From NCBI GenBank assembly GCA_030841035.1, contig JAVEDI010000010.1, positions 1-64,000 of the forward strand: a DNA stretch of 64,000 bases, written 5' to 3'. Below the pieces are notes generated by a model. It saw nothing but the letters and a program-made list of their open reading frames with translations. It did no database searches and had not been told where the DNA came from. The DNA is from Actinomycetota bacterium (GTDB lineage Bacteria > Actinomycetota > Actinomycetes > JACCUZ01). The position numbers and the translations under genes are program-made. Below, in pieces: positions 15,413-24,804 of this stretch (the stretch's first letter is position 1; every line of letters begins with the position of its first letter).

Positions 15413-16474
15413 TCAGCTGGTGAGCCAGGCGCGGAGGCGGTCCTCGACGGCCGCGATCGACGCGATGTCGACGTACTCCTCGCGGGTGTGCGCGACGTTC
15501 GGGTCGCCCGGCCCGTAGTTCACCGCGGGGACGCCCAGTGCAGAGAAGCGCGACACGTCGGTCCAGCCGAACTTCGGCTGCGGCTCGCCGCCGACCGCGG
15601 CGACGAACGCGGCGGCGGACGGCTCGCCGAGGCCCGGCAGGGCGCCCGGCGCCGAGTCGGTGACGGCCACGTCGAAGCCGGTGAACACCCGGCGTACGAC
15701 GGCCTCCGCCGCCGCCTCGGTCTTGTCCGGCGCGAAGCGGTAGTTGACCGACACCACGCACTCGTCGGGGATGATGTTGCCCGCCACGCCGCCGGTGATG
15801 GCGACGGCGTTGAGCCCCTCGCGGTAGACCAGCCCGTCGATCTCGACCTGGGCCGGCTCGTGCTCCTCCAGGCGCGCGAGCACCCGGGCCGCCGAGTGGA
15901 TCGCGTTGTCACCCATCCACGAGCGCGCGGAGTGCGCGCGCTGCCCCCGCGTCGTGACGTCGGCTCGCAGCGTGCCCTGGCAGCCGCCCTCGACGGTGGC
16001 GTTGGAGGGCTCCATCAGCACCGCGAAGTCGCCGGCCACCCAGTCGGGGTGGTCGCGGACCAGCCGGCCCAGCCCGTTGCGCGCGGCGTCGACCTCCTCG
16101 CAGTCATAGAAGACGTAGGTGACGTCACGGTGGGGAGCCTCGACCGAGGACGCGAGTCGCAGCGCCACTGCGACGCCGCTCTTCATGTCCGTGGTGCCAC
16201 AGCCGTAGATGCGCCCGTCGCGCACGGCGCAGGGCAGGTTGTCGGCGATCGGAACCGTGTCGAGATGTCCCGCGAGCACGACGCGCTCGGGCCGGCCGAG
16301 CGACGTACGGGCCACGACGTTGTTGCCGTGGCGCAGCACCTCGAGGTGCGGCAGGTCGCGCAACGCAGCCTCGATCTCGTCGGCGATGCGCTGCTCCTGA
16401 CCGCTCACCGACTCGATGTCGCACAGCGCGGCGGTCAGGGCGGCCCCGTCGAGGGAGAGGTCGAGTGAGGTCAT
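15413..16474 (-). CDS. dapE: Succinyl-diaminopimelate desuccinylase
   Basis: 353 residues from ATG 16474. M20 metallopeptidase motifs: [11 protein letters not shown] with the first metal His and the DTVP Asp, [12 protein letters not shown] with the bridging Asp, [13 protein letters not shown] with the catalytic Glu pair, and a lid domain in the middle. It removes succinate from N-succinyl-LL-DAP, giving LL-DAP for lysine and peptidoglycan. dapD and dapC lie within 4 kb, so the succinylase route is nearly complete here. It is 18 bases after the double-VOC gene on the same strand. Confidence 0.93.
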   Translation of the reverse strand: MTSLDLSLDGAALTAALCDIESVSGQEQRIADEIEAALRDLPHLEVLRHGNNVVARTSLGRPERVVLAGHLDTVPIADNLPCAVRDGRIYGCGTTDMKSGVAVALRLASSVEAPHRDVTYVFYDCEEVDAARNGLGRLVRDHPDWVAGDFAVLMEPSNATVEGGCQGTLRADVTTRGQRAHSARSWMGDNAIHSAARVLARLEEHEPAQVEIDGLVYREGLNAVAITGGVAGNIIPDECVVSVNYRFAPDKTEAAAEAVVRRVFTGFDVAVTDSAPGALPGLGEPSAAAFVAAVGGEPQPKFGWTDVSRFSALGVPAVNYGPGDPNVAHTREEYVDIASIAAVEDRLRAWLTS

Positions 16475-16492
16475 GGTCGGGCAGCCTACGGG

Positions 16493-17167
16493 TCAGGCCG
16501 GCGGCGCGAACACGCAGAACTCGTTGCCCTCCGGGTCCGCCAGCACGTGCCAGGACACGTCGCCGTCGGGCCGGCCGAGCACCGTCGCCCCCCGACCGAC
16601 GAGCTGCTCGACGTCGCCGCTCACGAGGTCCCAGTGCACCCGGTTCTTCACGGCCTTGGGCTGGGAGACCGGCACGAACTTCCAGACCTCGAAGGGCAGC
16701 CCCGCGACGCCGGCCAGCCACCTCGGTGTCCCGTCGGGTGCCGGAACGACCTCCGCGTGCAGCACGCCGGCCCACCACGCGGCCAGTCCCTCGGCGTCGG
16801 CGCTGTCGACCACGAGGCCGCTGGCCTGGCCCTGCGCGCTGTCGAAGACGCACAGCTCGGCGCCGTCGGGGTCGTCGACGACGATCCACGTCTCTCCCCC
16901 GCCCATGACCTCCCGCAGCTCGTGACCGCCCAGCGCGACCAGGGGCCCGGTCGAGCGCCGCACCAGGTCGAGGTGCACGCGGTTCTTCACCGTCTTGGGC
17001 TCCGGTACGGCGTTGACCCACACCGTCTGCTCGGGGCGCGCACCGCGCAGCACCCAGTCGCCGTCGAGCCGCTGGGCCTGCAGGTCCAGCGCGTCAGCCC
17101 AGAACCGGGCCACCGGCTCCGGCCGGACGGCGTCGATGCAGAGGCACTTCCAGCGCGCAGCTGCCAT
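16493..17167 (-). CDS. Double VOC (glyoxalase-like) domain protein
   Basis: 224 residues from ATG 17167 ([18 protein letters not shown]). Two repeated VOC units are seen: each has an [10 protein letters not shown] / [10 protein letters not shown] helix and a KNRVHLDLV / KNRVHWDLV strand, ending in PDGAELCVF and PEGNEFCVF. This duplicated form is common in actinobacteria; its substrate is unknown. It sits upstream of dapE on the same strand and is divergent from dapD with only 55 bases between. Confidence 0.8.
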   Translation of the reverse strand: MAAARWKCLCIDAVRPEPVARFWADALDLQAQRLDGDWVLRGARPEQTVWVNAVPEPKTVKNRVHLDLVRRSTGPLVALGGHELREVMGGGETWIVVDDPDGAELCVFDSAQGQASGLVVDSADAEGLAAWWAGVLHAEVVPAPDGTPRWLAGVAGLPFEVWKFVPVSQPKAVKNRVHWDLVSGDVEQLVGRGATVLGRPDGDVSWHVLADPEGNEFCVFAPPA

Positions 17168-17222
17168 GCGAGCGACGTTACAGGCGCAGGACGGTCCGCG
17201 GCCTTCTGGCAGGCTGTCGACC

Positions 17223-18158
17223 ATGAGCGACAGCACGCCCCGCACGGCCTGGGGCTTCGGCCTGGCCACCGTCCACGAGTCGGGCGCAGTGCTCGACACG
17301 TGGTACCCCGACCCGCAGCTCGGCCGATCCGAGGACCGGCAGGCGCCCGCCGGGCTGACCGACCTCGCCGGCGCGGACGAGCGCCGTGGCGTGCAGCTCG
17401 ACGTCGTATGCACCGAGATCGACCTCGACCGGCCGCCCGCCGACGCGCCGGACGCCTACCTGCGGCTGCACCTGCTCTCCCACCGGCTGGTCCGCCCGCA
17501 CGGGCTCGACGTCAGCGGCATCTTCGGGGTGCTCGCCAACGTCGTGTGGACGAACGCGGGACCGGCCGCGGTCGAGGGCTTCGAGGCGACCCGTGCACGG
17601 CTGCGCCCTGACGGGCCGGTCACTGTCTACGGCGTCGACAAGTTCCCGCGGATGGTCGACTACGTGCTGCCCAGCGGCGTACGCATCGCCGACGCCGACC
17701 GCGTGCGCCTCGGCGCCCACCTGGCCAGCGGCACCACCGTGATGCACGAGGGCTTCGTCAACTACAACGCAGGCACCCTTGGTACGTCGATGGTGGAGGG
17801 CCGCATCAGCGCCGGCGTCGTCGTGGGCGACGGCTCCGACATCGGCGGCGGCTCGTCGATCATGGGCACCCTGTCGGGCGGGGGCAGCGCCGTCGTCTCC
17901 GTCGGCGAGGGCTGCCTGCTCGGCGCCAACGCCGGCATCGGCATCTCGCTCGGCGACCGGTGCGTGGTCGAGGCGGGCTGCTACATCACCGCGGGTACCA
18001 AGGTGACCATGCAGGACGGCTCGCTCGTCAAGGCGCGTGAGCTCTCCGGCCACGACGACCTGCTGTTCCGGCGCAACAGCGTGACCGGCAGGATCGAGGC
18101 TGTCGCCCGCGAGGGGACGTGGGGGCAGCTGAACGCCGCGCTGCACGCCAACGACTAG
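17223..18158 (+). CDS. dapD: 2,3,4,5-tetrahydropyridine-2,6-dicarboxylate N-succinyltransferase
   Basis: 311 residues from ATG 17223. An N-terminal mixed domain is followed by hexapeptide repeats of a left-handed beta helix ([59 protein letters not shown]), the actinobacterial DapD form (Rv1201c-like). It succinylates tetrahydrodipicolinate in lysine/DAP synthesis. The stop codon is inside the terminator hairpin that follows. Confidence 0.93.
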   Translation: MSDSTPRTAWGFGLATVHESGAVLDTWYPDPQLGRSEDRQAPAGLTDLAGADERRGVQLDVVCTEIDLDRPPADAPDAYLRLHLLSHRLVRPHGLDVSGIFGVLANVVWTNAGPAAVEGFEATRARLRPDGPVTVYGVDKFPRMVDYVLPSGVRIADADRVRLGAHLASGTTVMHEGFVNYNAGTLGTSMVEGRISAGVVVGDGSDIGGGSSIMGTLSGGGSAVVSVGEGCLLGANAGIGISLGDRCVVEAGCYITAGTKVTMQDGSLVKARELSGHDDLLFRRNSVTGRIEAVAREGTWGQLNAALHAND

Positions 18159-18177
18159 CGGCGTACGGCGCTAGTCG
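18152..18177. terminator. Bidirectional terminator after dapD
   Basis: A perfect 9-bp inverted repeat, CGACTAGCG (18152-18160) and CGCTAGTCG (18169-18177), with an 8-base loop, lies between the convergent dapD and small 53-residue gene. It includes the dapD stop TAG. Confidence 0.65.
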
Positions 18178-18178
18178 A

Positions 18179-18340
18179 TCAGAACCCGCGCGGTCCGGTG
18201 ATCAGGCGCAGGGCCCGGTCGGTGTACTCCTCGGACAACGCCTCGATCAGGGACTCCTCGCCGCTCTCGATCGCGGCGTTGACCTCCCAGGTGTAGAGGT
18301 CGTTCAGCTCCTGCAGCTCGTCTGCCATGGGGGCGGACAT
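18179..18340 (-). CDS. Small conserved-looking acidic protein, 53 residues
   Basis: ATG 18340 follows GAGAGAGAAAGA; an ATG 5 codons later is possible. The product is acidic and helical (MADELQELNDLYTWEVNAAI then ESLIEALSEEYTDRALRL). I do not recognise the family. A good start region, ordinary codon use and its own upstream gap with a CRP-like dyad argue that it is real. Location between dapC and dapD hints at a link with cell-wall precursor synthesis, which is only inference. Confidence 0.65.
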   Translation of the reverse strand: MSAPMADELQELNDLYTWEVNAAIESGEESLIEALSEEYTDRALRLITGPRGF

Positions 18341-18451
18341 GGTGGTCTTTCTCTCTCTCGATGGTCCACGGCGGTCTCGCCGTTTCCGTTGTGCACACCC
18401 AACTGTGCCGGGCCCAGGTGTCCCGGATGTTTCGGGGCGGTTCCGGCAGCG

Positions 18452-18467
18452 CGTGACTCTCGTCACG
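18452..18467. promoter_or_regulatory. CRP/GlxR-like dyad at the dapC stop
   Basis: CGTGA-ctctcg-TCACG is a perfect dyad that overlaps the dapC stop codon and lies 112 bases before the small 53-residue gene. The half-sites and N6 spacing resemble the actinobacterial CRP-family consensus TGTGA-N6-TCACA. It could alternatively be a short terminator stem for dapC. Confidence 0.35.
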
Positions 18468-19563
18468 TGGCAAGCCGGCCAGCAGCCGCCGCGATGTGCT
18501 CGTCGGAGGCCGTCAGTGCCACTCGGATGTGCCGAGCCCCCGCCGCTCCGTAGAACACCCCAGGGGCGACGAGGATTCCGAGTGTCGCGAGGCGACGCAC
18601 CGACTCCCAACAGTCCTCGCCACGGGTGGCCCAGAGATAGAGCCCTGCCTCGGAGCTGTCCAGCGCCCACCCGGCGCCGGTGAGTGCCGCGCGCATCACG
18701 TCGCGGCGGGCGGCGTACCGCGCCCGCTGCTCCGTCACGTGGGCGTCGTCGCCGAGCGCGGCCACCATGGCGGCCTGCACGGGCGCGGGCACGATCATGC
18801 CGGCGTGCTTGCGCACCTCGAGCAGCTCGCGCACCAGCACCGGGTCGCCGGCGACGAACGCCGCCCGGTAGCCCGCGAGGTTGGACTGCTTGGACAGCGA
18901 GTAGACGGCGAGCAGGCCTTCCGACGAGCCGTCACAGACGTCCGGGTGCAGGATCGAGACCGGCTGCGTGTCCCAGCCCAGCTCGGCGTAGCACTCGTCG
19001 GAGGCCACCACGGCTCCCCTCTCGCGGGCCCACGCGACGACCGTGCGCAGGTGCTTGACCGCAAGCACCCGTCCGGTCGGGTTCGACGGCGAGTTCAGCC
19101 ACACCAACCCGACGCGCTGCGGCCCGAGGCCCGTCAGCACGTCGGACGCCACGGGTGTCGCCCCGGCCAGCCGGGCACCGAGGTCGTAGCTCGGATAGGC
19201 CAACTCGGGGTGCACGACGACGTCGCCCGCCCCGAGCCCGAGCAGGCTGGGCAGCCAGGCGACGAACTCCTTCGAGCCGATCGTCGGCAGGACGCCCGCC
19301 GGGTCGACCCCGGGGACCGAGCGCCGCCGTGCGAACCATGTCGCGACCGCCTCGCGCAGTGCGGGCGTCCCGTGGGTCTGCGGGTACCCGGGGGCGTCGG
19401 CGGCAGCGGCCAAGGCGTCCTGCACGACCCGGGGGGTGGCGTCGACCGGTGTGCCGATCGACAGGTCGACCAGACCCCCGGGGTGCGCCGCCGCCTGCTC
19501 GGCGAACGGCGCGAGGCTGTCCCACGGAAACTCCGGGAGATGACGAGCGACGGGCACCCGCAC
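18463..19563 (-). CDS. dapC: Succinyldiaminopimelate aminotransferase (DapC type, PLP fold I)
   Basis: 366 residues if started at GTG 19563; a GTG at 19557 is equally possible. Fold-type I aminotransferase motifs: DLSIGTPVDATPRVV, GYPQTHGTPALREAV, WLNSPSNPTGRVL, ASDECYAELGW, and the PLP lysine in YSLSKQSNLAGYRAAF, with a later Arg in ARHIRVALTAS. It transfers the amino group from glutamate to N-succinyl-2-amino-6-ketopimelate. It is 32 bases downstream of fdxA, an order shared with many actinomycetes. Confidence 0.92.
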   Translation of the reverse strand: MRVPVARHLPEFPWDSLAPFAEQAAAHPGGLVDLSIGTPVDATPRVVQDALAAAADAPGYPQTHGTPALREAVATWFARRRSVPGVDPAGVLPTIGSKEFVAWLPSLLGLGAGDVVVHPELAYPSYDLGARLAGATPVASDVLTGLGPQRVGLVWLNSPSNPTGRVLAVKHLRTVVAWARERGAVVASDECYAELGWDTQPVSILHPDVCDGSSEGLLAVYSLSKQSNLAGYRAAFVAGDPVLVRELLEVRKHAGMIVPAPVQAAMVAALGDDAHVTEQRARYAARRDVMRAALTGAGWALDSSEAGLYLWATRGEDCWESVRRLATLGILVAPGVFYGAAGARHIRVALTASDEHIAAAAGRLAT

Positions 19564-19595
19564 GGCGCCCGCCGCCCCCGATCGTGCCTCGCCCC

Positions 19596-19928
19596 TCAGT
19601 GCTGCCCGTCCTGGTTCTGCGGGGGAAGGCTCGCGATCAGCGGGTGGTCCTTGTCGATCTTGCCCAGCTTCGCGGCACCGCCCGGTGAACCGAGGTCGTC
19701 GAAGAACTCGACGTTGGCCTTGTAGTAGTCCTTCCACTGCTCGGGCGTGTCGTCCTCGTAGAAGATCGCCTCGACCGGGCAGACGGGCTCGCAGGCGCCA
19801 CAGTCCACGCACTCGTCGGGGTGGATGTAGAGCATCCGGTTGCCCTCGTAGATGCAGTCGACAGGGCATTCCTCGATGCACGCCTTGTCGATCACGTCCA
19901 CGCATGGCTGCGCGATGACGTAGGTCAC
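19596..19928 (-). CDS. fdxA: Seven-iron ferredoxin
   Basis: 110 residues from GTG 19928 (VTYVIAQPCVDVIDKACIEE) with GGGAGGGA upstream. The first cluster region C-x7-C-x3-CP (CVDVIDKACIEECP) is the 3Fe-4S type and CVDCGACEPVCPVEAI is the 4Fe-4S type, giving a 7Fe ferredoxin like mycobacterial FdxC (Rv1177). Electron carrier in the cytoplasm. It heads the fdxA-dapC operon and is divergent from a GNAT gene. Confidence 0.94.
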   Translation of the reverse strand: MTYVIAQPCVDVIDKACIEECPVDCIYEGNRMLYIHPDECVDCGACEPVCPVEAIFYEDDTPEQWKDYYKANVEFFDDLGSPGGAAKLGKIDKDHPLIASLPPQNQDGQH

Positions 19929-20041
19929 GGTGAGGTCCCTCCCGGGGAGATCGTCGAACCAGTCGGAGCCGTGGGCTCCCGCACCAGTGCCCCCTAGTAT
20001 CGCTGTCCGGCGGGGCGGGCGCAGCAAGGGGGCCACAAGAC

Positions 20042-21007
20042 GTGCTGAGCGAGGCCGACCTGGGCCGGCGGGTGTCCGTACGACGACTCGTCGACGGGCG
20101 ACCGACCGATGCGCTCGGTCACCTCCTGGCGCTCGACCACGGCTCGTGGCGGGTGCTGCGCAAGGACGGCTCGGTGACCGACATCGACCCGCACGCCGTG
20201 GTGGCCGCGAAGACCGTCCCGCCCGCCACCGTGCGACGCGGGTGGGAGGTGCCCGACGTGTCGCCGGCGGCGATGCAGGCGATCTGCTCCCGGGGCTGGC
20301 CGGCCCGCGAGGTCGAGGCGCTGGGAGACTGGCGGCTGCGAGCGCACGCCGGTGTCACCGGGCGGGCCAACTCGGCGATGGCGGTGGGTGATCCGGGCCG
20401 ACCCCTGCCGGATGCGCTCGCCGCAGTGGTGCGGTGGTACGCCGAGCGCGGCATCCCGCCGCTGCTGCAGGTGCCGCTGATCGACCCGGTCGACCGCTCG
20501 CTCCCGGCGTTGCGGTGGACACGCCGGCACATCACGATCGTGCAGGTCGCCCCGGTCCAGCCGCTGCTCGCCACGCTGCCCGCGCGCGAGGACCTCTGCC
20601 TGACCGTCGACCCGACGCCCCGGCCCGAGTGGTTGGCCCTGATGCACGACCTCGACGCCGACGACCCCCGGTCGCACGTCGCCATCCTCGCCGCGCCCCC
20701 GGTCGTCGGATTCGCCACGGTGCGCCGCGACGGGGAGCCGGTCGGCATCGGACGCGTCTCGGTCGAGGGAGGCTGGGCCGGCATCACTTCGATCGACGTG
20801 GCGCCGCAGGCCCGCCGGCAGGGCATCGGCAGCGCCGTCATGCGGGCGCTGGTCGGCTGGGCCGCCGAGCACGGCGCCGGCGCGACCTACCTGCAGGTCC
20901 GCGCCGCCAACGACGCGGGGCTGCGGCTGTACGCCAGGCTCGGCTACATGACCCACCACCTCTACGGCTACTGGTCTCCCGCGACGAGTCCCGACACGCT
21001 GCCGTAG
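20042..21007 (+). CDS. GNAT acetyltransferase, Rv0428c-like two-domain
   Basis: 321 residues from GTG 20042. Residues 1-60 form a small beta domain (DLGRRVSVRRLVDGRPTDAL, WRVLRKDGSVTDIDPHAVV) like the SH3-like N-domain of Rv0428c. A degenerate middle GNAT-like part is followed by a full C-terminal GNAT: ITSIDVAPQARRQGIGSAVM is the acetyl-CoA pyrophosphate loop. Substrate unknown. The end overlaps the convergent flavin reductase by 40 bases, so one of these mRNAs is antisense to the other there. Confidence 0.85.
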   Translation: MLSEADLGRRVSVRRLVDGRPTDALGHLLALDHGSWRVLRKDGSVTDIDPHAVVAAKTVPPATVRRGWEVPDVSPAAMQAICSRGWPAREVEALGDWRLRAHAGVTGRANSAMAVGDPGRPLPDALAAVVRWYAERGIPPLLQVPLIDPVDRSLPALRWTRRHITIVQVAPVQPLLATLPAREDLCLTVDPTPRPEWLALMHDLDADDPRSHVAILAAPPVVGFATVRRDGEPVGIGRVSVEGGWAGITSIDVAPQARRQGIGSAVMRALVGWAAEHGAGATYLQVRAANDAGLRLYARLGYMTHHLYGYWSPATSPDTLP

Positions 21008-21501
21008 CGGCTGCGGTAGTAGACGAGCGGCGCGGCGTCACGGTCGCCCAGCCCGAGGTCGAGGACCTCGCCCAGCACGATGTCGTGGTCGCCGCCGTCA
21101 TAGACGGCCAAGGTGCGGCACTCCAGCCAGGCGATCGCGTCGTCGAGCAGGGCGACTCCGGTCGCGGGGCCGCGATGGTGGGGGAACCTGTCGAGCTGGC
21201 CGATCAGCGGACGTCCCTTGGTGGCGAACCAGTCCGCGGCCCGGCGTCCGGCGGTCGAGAGCACCGAGACCCCCCACAGCTGCGACTCCAGCACGGCGTC
21301 GCGGAAGCGCGCCTCCGTGTCGACGCAGACCAGCACCGAGACGGGTTCGAGCGAGACCGAGGTGAAGGCGCTGGCCGTCATCGCATGGTCGAGCCCGTGC
21401 AGGCGGGTGGTGACCACGGTGACCCCGGCCGCGAAGTGCCCGACGGTGCGCCGGAAGACGTCGACGTCCAGCGCCGGGTCGGGGACCGGAGGGACGGACA
21501 T
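20968..21501 (-). CDS. Flavin reductase-like FMN-binding protein (DIM6/NTAB)
   Basis: 177 residues from ATG 21501. VFRRTVGHFAAGVTVVTTR and MTASAFTSVSLEPVSVLVCV are the standard start of the two-component flavin reductase family, with the late DIVLGEVLDLGLGD. It likely supplies reduced FMN or FAD to a monooxygenase that is not in this window. It lies 70 bases after the REC-GAF gene on the same strand and might be read with the chemosensory block. Confidence 0.88.
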   Translation of the reverse strand: MSVPPVPDPALDVDVFRRTVGHFAAGVTVVTTRLHGLDHAMTASAFTSVSLEPVSVLVCVDTEARFRDAVLESQLWGVSVLSTAGRRAADWFATKGRPLIGQLDRFPHHRGPATGVALLDDAIAWLECRTLAVYDGGDHDIVLGEVLDLGLGDRDAAPLVYYRSRYGSVSGLVAGDQ

Positions 21502-21571
21502 GATCTGCGACAGTACCTGCGCTCGCGCGTAGGACGCCGCACGTCCCGGCCGGTCGGTCGGACGGGCGGGG

Positions 21572-22534
21572 TCAGACCGAGGCGGTGTGGCCCGCCAACC
21601 GGGCGTTGCTGATCACGACGGCCGCGGGCTGCTCGACCAGGCGCAACGTGTTGAGCGAGGCCTCACCGAAGGCATTCTTGGTGGCGCTGGACAGTGCCAG
21701 GCAGCCGACGATGCGTCCGCCGGCCCGCAACGGCATCGACAGGAACGTCGCCATCCGGCCCTCGTCGTCGAGGCCGAGCAGGCCGTTGGGGTCCGCGACC
21801 CGGGGCAGCAGGTCGTGGACCATCACCGGGGCGTTGGTCACCTGGGTGGCGGCGTCCGCGATCGCACCGAAGAACTCGTTGTACTGCTGCTGCGAGCTCT
21901 CCCGCGCGACGGTCAGGTAGGTCGCCCGGTCGTCGAGCATGCAGACCGCGGCCATGTCGTAGTCGACGACCCGGCCCAGCACACCCAGCACGCCGGCGAC
22001 GGTCTTCTCGAAGCCGTGTACGTCGGCCGCGAGCTGGGTGACCTCGGCCGACACCGACGCCTCGAACAGCTTGCGGTCGAGCAGCTCGGAGACCCGGGCC
22101 AGCACCTCGTCGTCACCGAGCTCGACGGCGTCGGCGCTCATCCGGGGGCGGCCACCGCGTGCCTCGTCGGCGGCGTTGATGACCTCACCGAGAGCGGCGA
22201 CCAGGTCGGGCGCCTCGAAGTCCTTGGTGAGGAACCGGTCGGCACCCGTCTGCGCTCCCCAGTAGCGGTCCGAGGCCGCGTCCAGCGACGTGAGCAGCAC
22301 CAGGGGGATCTCCGTGGTCTGCCAGTCGTCCTTGAGCAGCCGGGCTGCGACGTAGCCGGAGAGCCGCGGCATCTGCACGTCGAGGATGATCGCGTCCGGC
22401 TGGTGACGGAACGCGGCCTGAACCGCCTCGACACCGTCCTCGGCGGTCACGATGGTGTAGCCCGCCCGCTCGAGCACCGTGGACACGATGCGCCGCAGGG
22501 TGGGGCTGTCGTCCGCGATGAGCACGGTGGGCAT
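21572..22534 (-). CDS. Response regulator with C-terminal GAF-like domain
   Basis: 320 residues, ATG 22534. Residues 1-120 are a CheY-like receiver: VLIADDSPTLRRIV with the acidic pair, AIILDVQMPRLSG with the phospho-acceptor Asp near 53, and RFLTKDFEAPDLV with the conserved Lys. After a linker, the second half (VHGFEKTVAGVLGVLGRVVD, MATFLSMPLRAGGRIVGCLA) is GAF-like. It has no DNA-binding or enzymatic output domain. Directly downstream of cheA, it is the likely phosphorylation target of that kinase and may relay by protein contact. Confidence 0.85.
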   Translation of the reverse strand: MPTVLIADDSPTLRRIVSTVLERAGYTIVTAEDGVEAVQAAFRHQPDAIILDVQMPRLSGYVAARLLKDDWQTTEIPLVLLTSLDAASDRYWGAQTGADRFLTKDFEAPDLVAALGEVINAADEARGGRPRMSADAVELGDDEVLARVSELLDRKLFEASVSAEVTQLAADVHGFEKTVAGVLGVLGRVVDYDMAAVCMLDDRATYLTVARESSQQQYNEFFGAIADAATQVTNAPVMVHDLLPRVADPNGLLGLDDEGRMATFLSMPLRAGGRIVGCLALSSATKNAFGEASLNTLRLVEQPAAVVISNARLAGHTASV

Positions 22535-22596
22535 CGGAGCCTCGCTTCGTACGTCGGGCGGACTGGCGCCCGTTCTGTGCCCGGGCAGGCGCCCGG

Positions 22597-24789
22597 TCAG
22601 CGGCCCACCAGTCGGCGGACCGTAGTGATGAGTTCGGCCTGATCGAAGCGACTCTTGAGCAGATAGGCGCTGGCCCCGGCGGCGAGGCCGGCGCGCTGGT
22701 CGGTCTCGTCACCGCGGGAGGTCATGATGACGACCGGGACGTCCTCCCAGCCGCGGGTCCGCCGGATCGTGCGGGTGAGCATGAACCCGTCCATGCCCGG
22801 CATCTCCACGTCGGAGAGCACCAGGTCGACGGGCGCCTCGCTCAGGTGGGCGGCGCCGTCGGTGCCGTCGACCGCGGTGACCACGTCGTAGCCCGCACCC
22901 TCGAGGATCACCCGCTGCAGCTCGCGGACGCCCACGGAGTCCTCCACGACGAGCACCCGGGGCCTGCCCTGCCCCTGCTGGGTGTCGTGCGTGCGGGAGT
23001 GCGGCGCCACCGGCGCATGCGGTGCGGCGGCGGCGAGCTGGCGGACGGCCAGCTCCCGCACGTCCAGGACGAGCAGGACACTGCCGTCACCATCGATGGT
23101 GGCCCCGGCGACCGTCGGCAGCCGCCCGAGGAAGCCACCGAGCTCCTTGACCACCATCTCCAGCTCGCCCTCCAGCTCGTCGACGGCCAGCGCCAGTGTC
23201 TCGTCGGTGACCGCGTAGTGCACGACGATCGCGGCCCGCGGGTTGCGCTCGCCGGGCGCGTCCAGGATCTGGCCGAGGTCCACCAGCGGCAGCATGGCGC
23301 CGTGGCGGGCGAGCACGGGTACGCCGGCCACCTCGTGGCGGGCCGCGCCGGCGAGCCCGAGCGTTTCCACCACGCCGGTCACGGGGACGGCGTACCGCTC
23401 GTCACCGACCCGGGCGATCAGGCAGCGCAGCACACCCAGCGTGACCGGCAGCGTGAGGACGAACCGCGTGCCGCGGCCGGCCTGCGAGGTGACGTCGATG
23501 GAACCGCTCAGCTCCTCGACCGAGGTCCGTACGACGTCCAGCCCCACCCCGCGTCCGGAGGTCTGGGTGACCTCCGCGCGCGTGGAGAAGCCGGCCCCGA
23601 ACAGCACCTGCAGCAACGACGAGCCGGTCGCGGTCGAGTCGGCGGGCAGCAGGCCGCGGCTGATCGCCTGGGCCCGCAGCGCGTCCTCATCGACGCCGCG
23701 CCCGTCGTCGGTGACCTCGATGACCACGGTGGAGCCGGCCGACCGGGCCGCGACGGTGACCGTGGCCCGCGACGACTTGCCGGCGGCCACCCGCTCGGCC
23801 GGCGTCTCGCACCCGTGGTCGACCGCGTTGGTGACCAGCTGGCGGAGCGAGTCGGCGACGGCGTCGAGGACCCGGGTGTCCAGCTCGACGTCCTGCCCGG
23901 TGAGCACCAGGTGCACGTCGCGCGGCTCGGGCCCCGAGGCGGCGAGCTCCCGCACCAGCTGGGGGAAGCCCGCCACCACCCGGCGGACGGGCACCATGGC
24001 CAGCCCCATGGTGGCGTCGCGCACCGCGGCCAGGCGGTCGACGGCGTCCTCGGCGCGGCCCTCCAGCTCGCGGCTCTCCGCCGCGAGCCGGTCGCCGACC
24101 GACAGCAGCGCGTGCACCGCCTCCAGGAGGGCGGGAGACGCGCCCAGGCCCGACCCGAGGCTCTCGGTGGTCGCGTCGCGCAGGGCGCGGGCCCAGCGCA
24201 GCTGGTCGGCGGCGAGCCGGGTCAGCTCGCGACCGTTGGCGGTGATGCGACGTACGTCGAGCTCCACCTCGCCCACCACGTCGAGCAGGTCGTGCACCCG
24301 GCGGGTGGGCACGCGGATGGAGTGGGCGCCCCGGCTGCGCCCCGGCCCGTCGGGCTCCTCGGGCTCCGGGTCGGCGAACCGGGGTACGACCACGGGGTCC
24401 TCGCCGGCGACCGCGGCGTCCAGGGCCGCGACCATGGCGGCCAGCTCGTCCGGGTCGACCGGGTGGTCCGCTCCGGGCATCGAGCGTGAGATGCCTTCGG
24501 CCGCGACGAGCAGCACGTCGACCAGGTCCGAGCGCGGCTGCAGGCGGCCGTCGCGCAGGGCGCCGAGCAGGTCCTCGGCTCGGTGCGCGACGTCGACCAC
24601 CCCGTCGAGGCCCAGCATGCGCGCGGAGCCCTTGACGGTGTGGGCGTCGCGGAACAGCGAGGCGACCAGCTGACGCGGCGACGGGTGCGCCTCGAGTCGC
24701 AGCAGTCCCTCGCACAACGAGGCGAGCCGCTCGTCGACCTCCGCCCGGAAGGTCGCGACCAGCTCGGGGTCGTCGGCCCAGCCCTTCAC
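22597..24789 (-). CDS. cheA: Hybrid chemotaxis kinase CheA with fused receiver
   Basis: 730 residues from ATG 24789. In order: HPt (about 1-105) with H50 in FRDAHTVKGSARML; a long linker with no P2 domain; helical dimerisation region; HATPase with VTNAVDHGCETPAERVAAG, VTDDGRGVDEDAL and SGRGVGLDVVRTSVEEL; CheW-like P5 domain; a C-terminal receiver from about 610 with DLVLSDVEMPGMDGF (D660) and a Lys in YLLKSRF. Kinase-receiver fusions are typical of Frz-, Wsp- and pilus-type chemosensory systems. It lies 15 bases after the MCP gene. Confidence 0.94.
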   Translation of the reverse strand: MKGWADDPELVATFRAEVDERLASLCEGLLRLEAHPSPRQLVASLFRDAHTVKGSARMLGLDGVVDVAHRAEDLLGALRDGRLQPRSDLVDVLLVAAEGISRSMPGADHPVDPDELAAMVAALDAAVAGEDPVVVPRFADPEPEEPDGPGRSRGAHSIRVPTRRVHDLLDVVGEVELDVRRITANGRELTRLAADQLRWARALRDATTESLGSGLGASPALLEAVHALLSVGDRLAAESRELEGRAEDAVDRLAAVRDATMGLAMVPVRRVVAGFPQLVRELAASGPEPRDVHLVLTGQDVELDTRVLDAVADSLRQLVTNAVDHGCETPAERVAAGKSSRATVTVAARSAGSTVVIEVTDDGRGVDEDALRAQAISRGLLPADSTATGSSLLQVLFGAGFSTRAEVTQTSGRGVGLDVVRTSVEELSGSIDVTSQAGRGTRFVLTLPVTLGVLRCLIARVGDERYAVPVTGVVETLGLAGAARHEVAGVPVLARHGAMLPLVDLGQILDAPGERNPRAAIVVHYAVTDETLALAVDELEGELEMVVKELGGFLGRLPTVAGATIDGDGSVLLVLDVRELAVRQLAAAAPHAPVAPHSRTHDTQQGQGRPRVLVVEDSVGVRELQRVILEGAGYDVVTAVDGTDGAAHLSEAPVDLVLSDVEMPGMDGFMLTRTIRRTRGWEDVPVVIMTSRGDETDQRAGLAAGASAYLLKSRFDQAELITTVRRLVGR

Positions 24790-24804
24790 GTCGGCTCCCG
24801 GACC

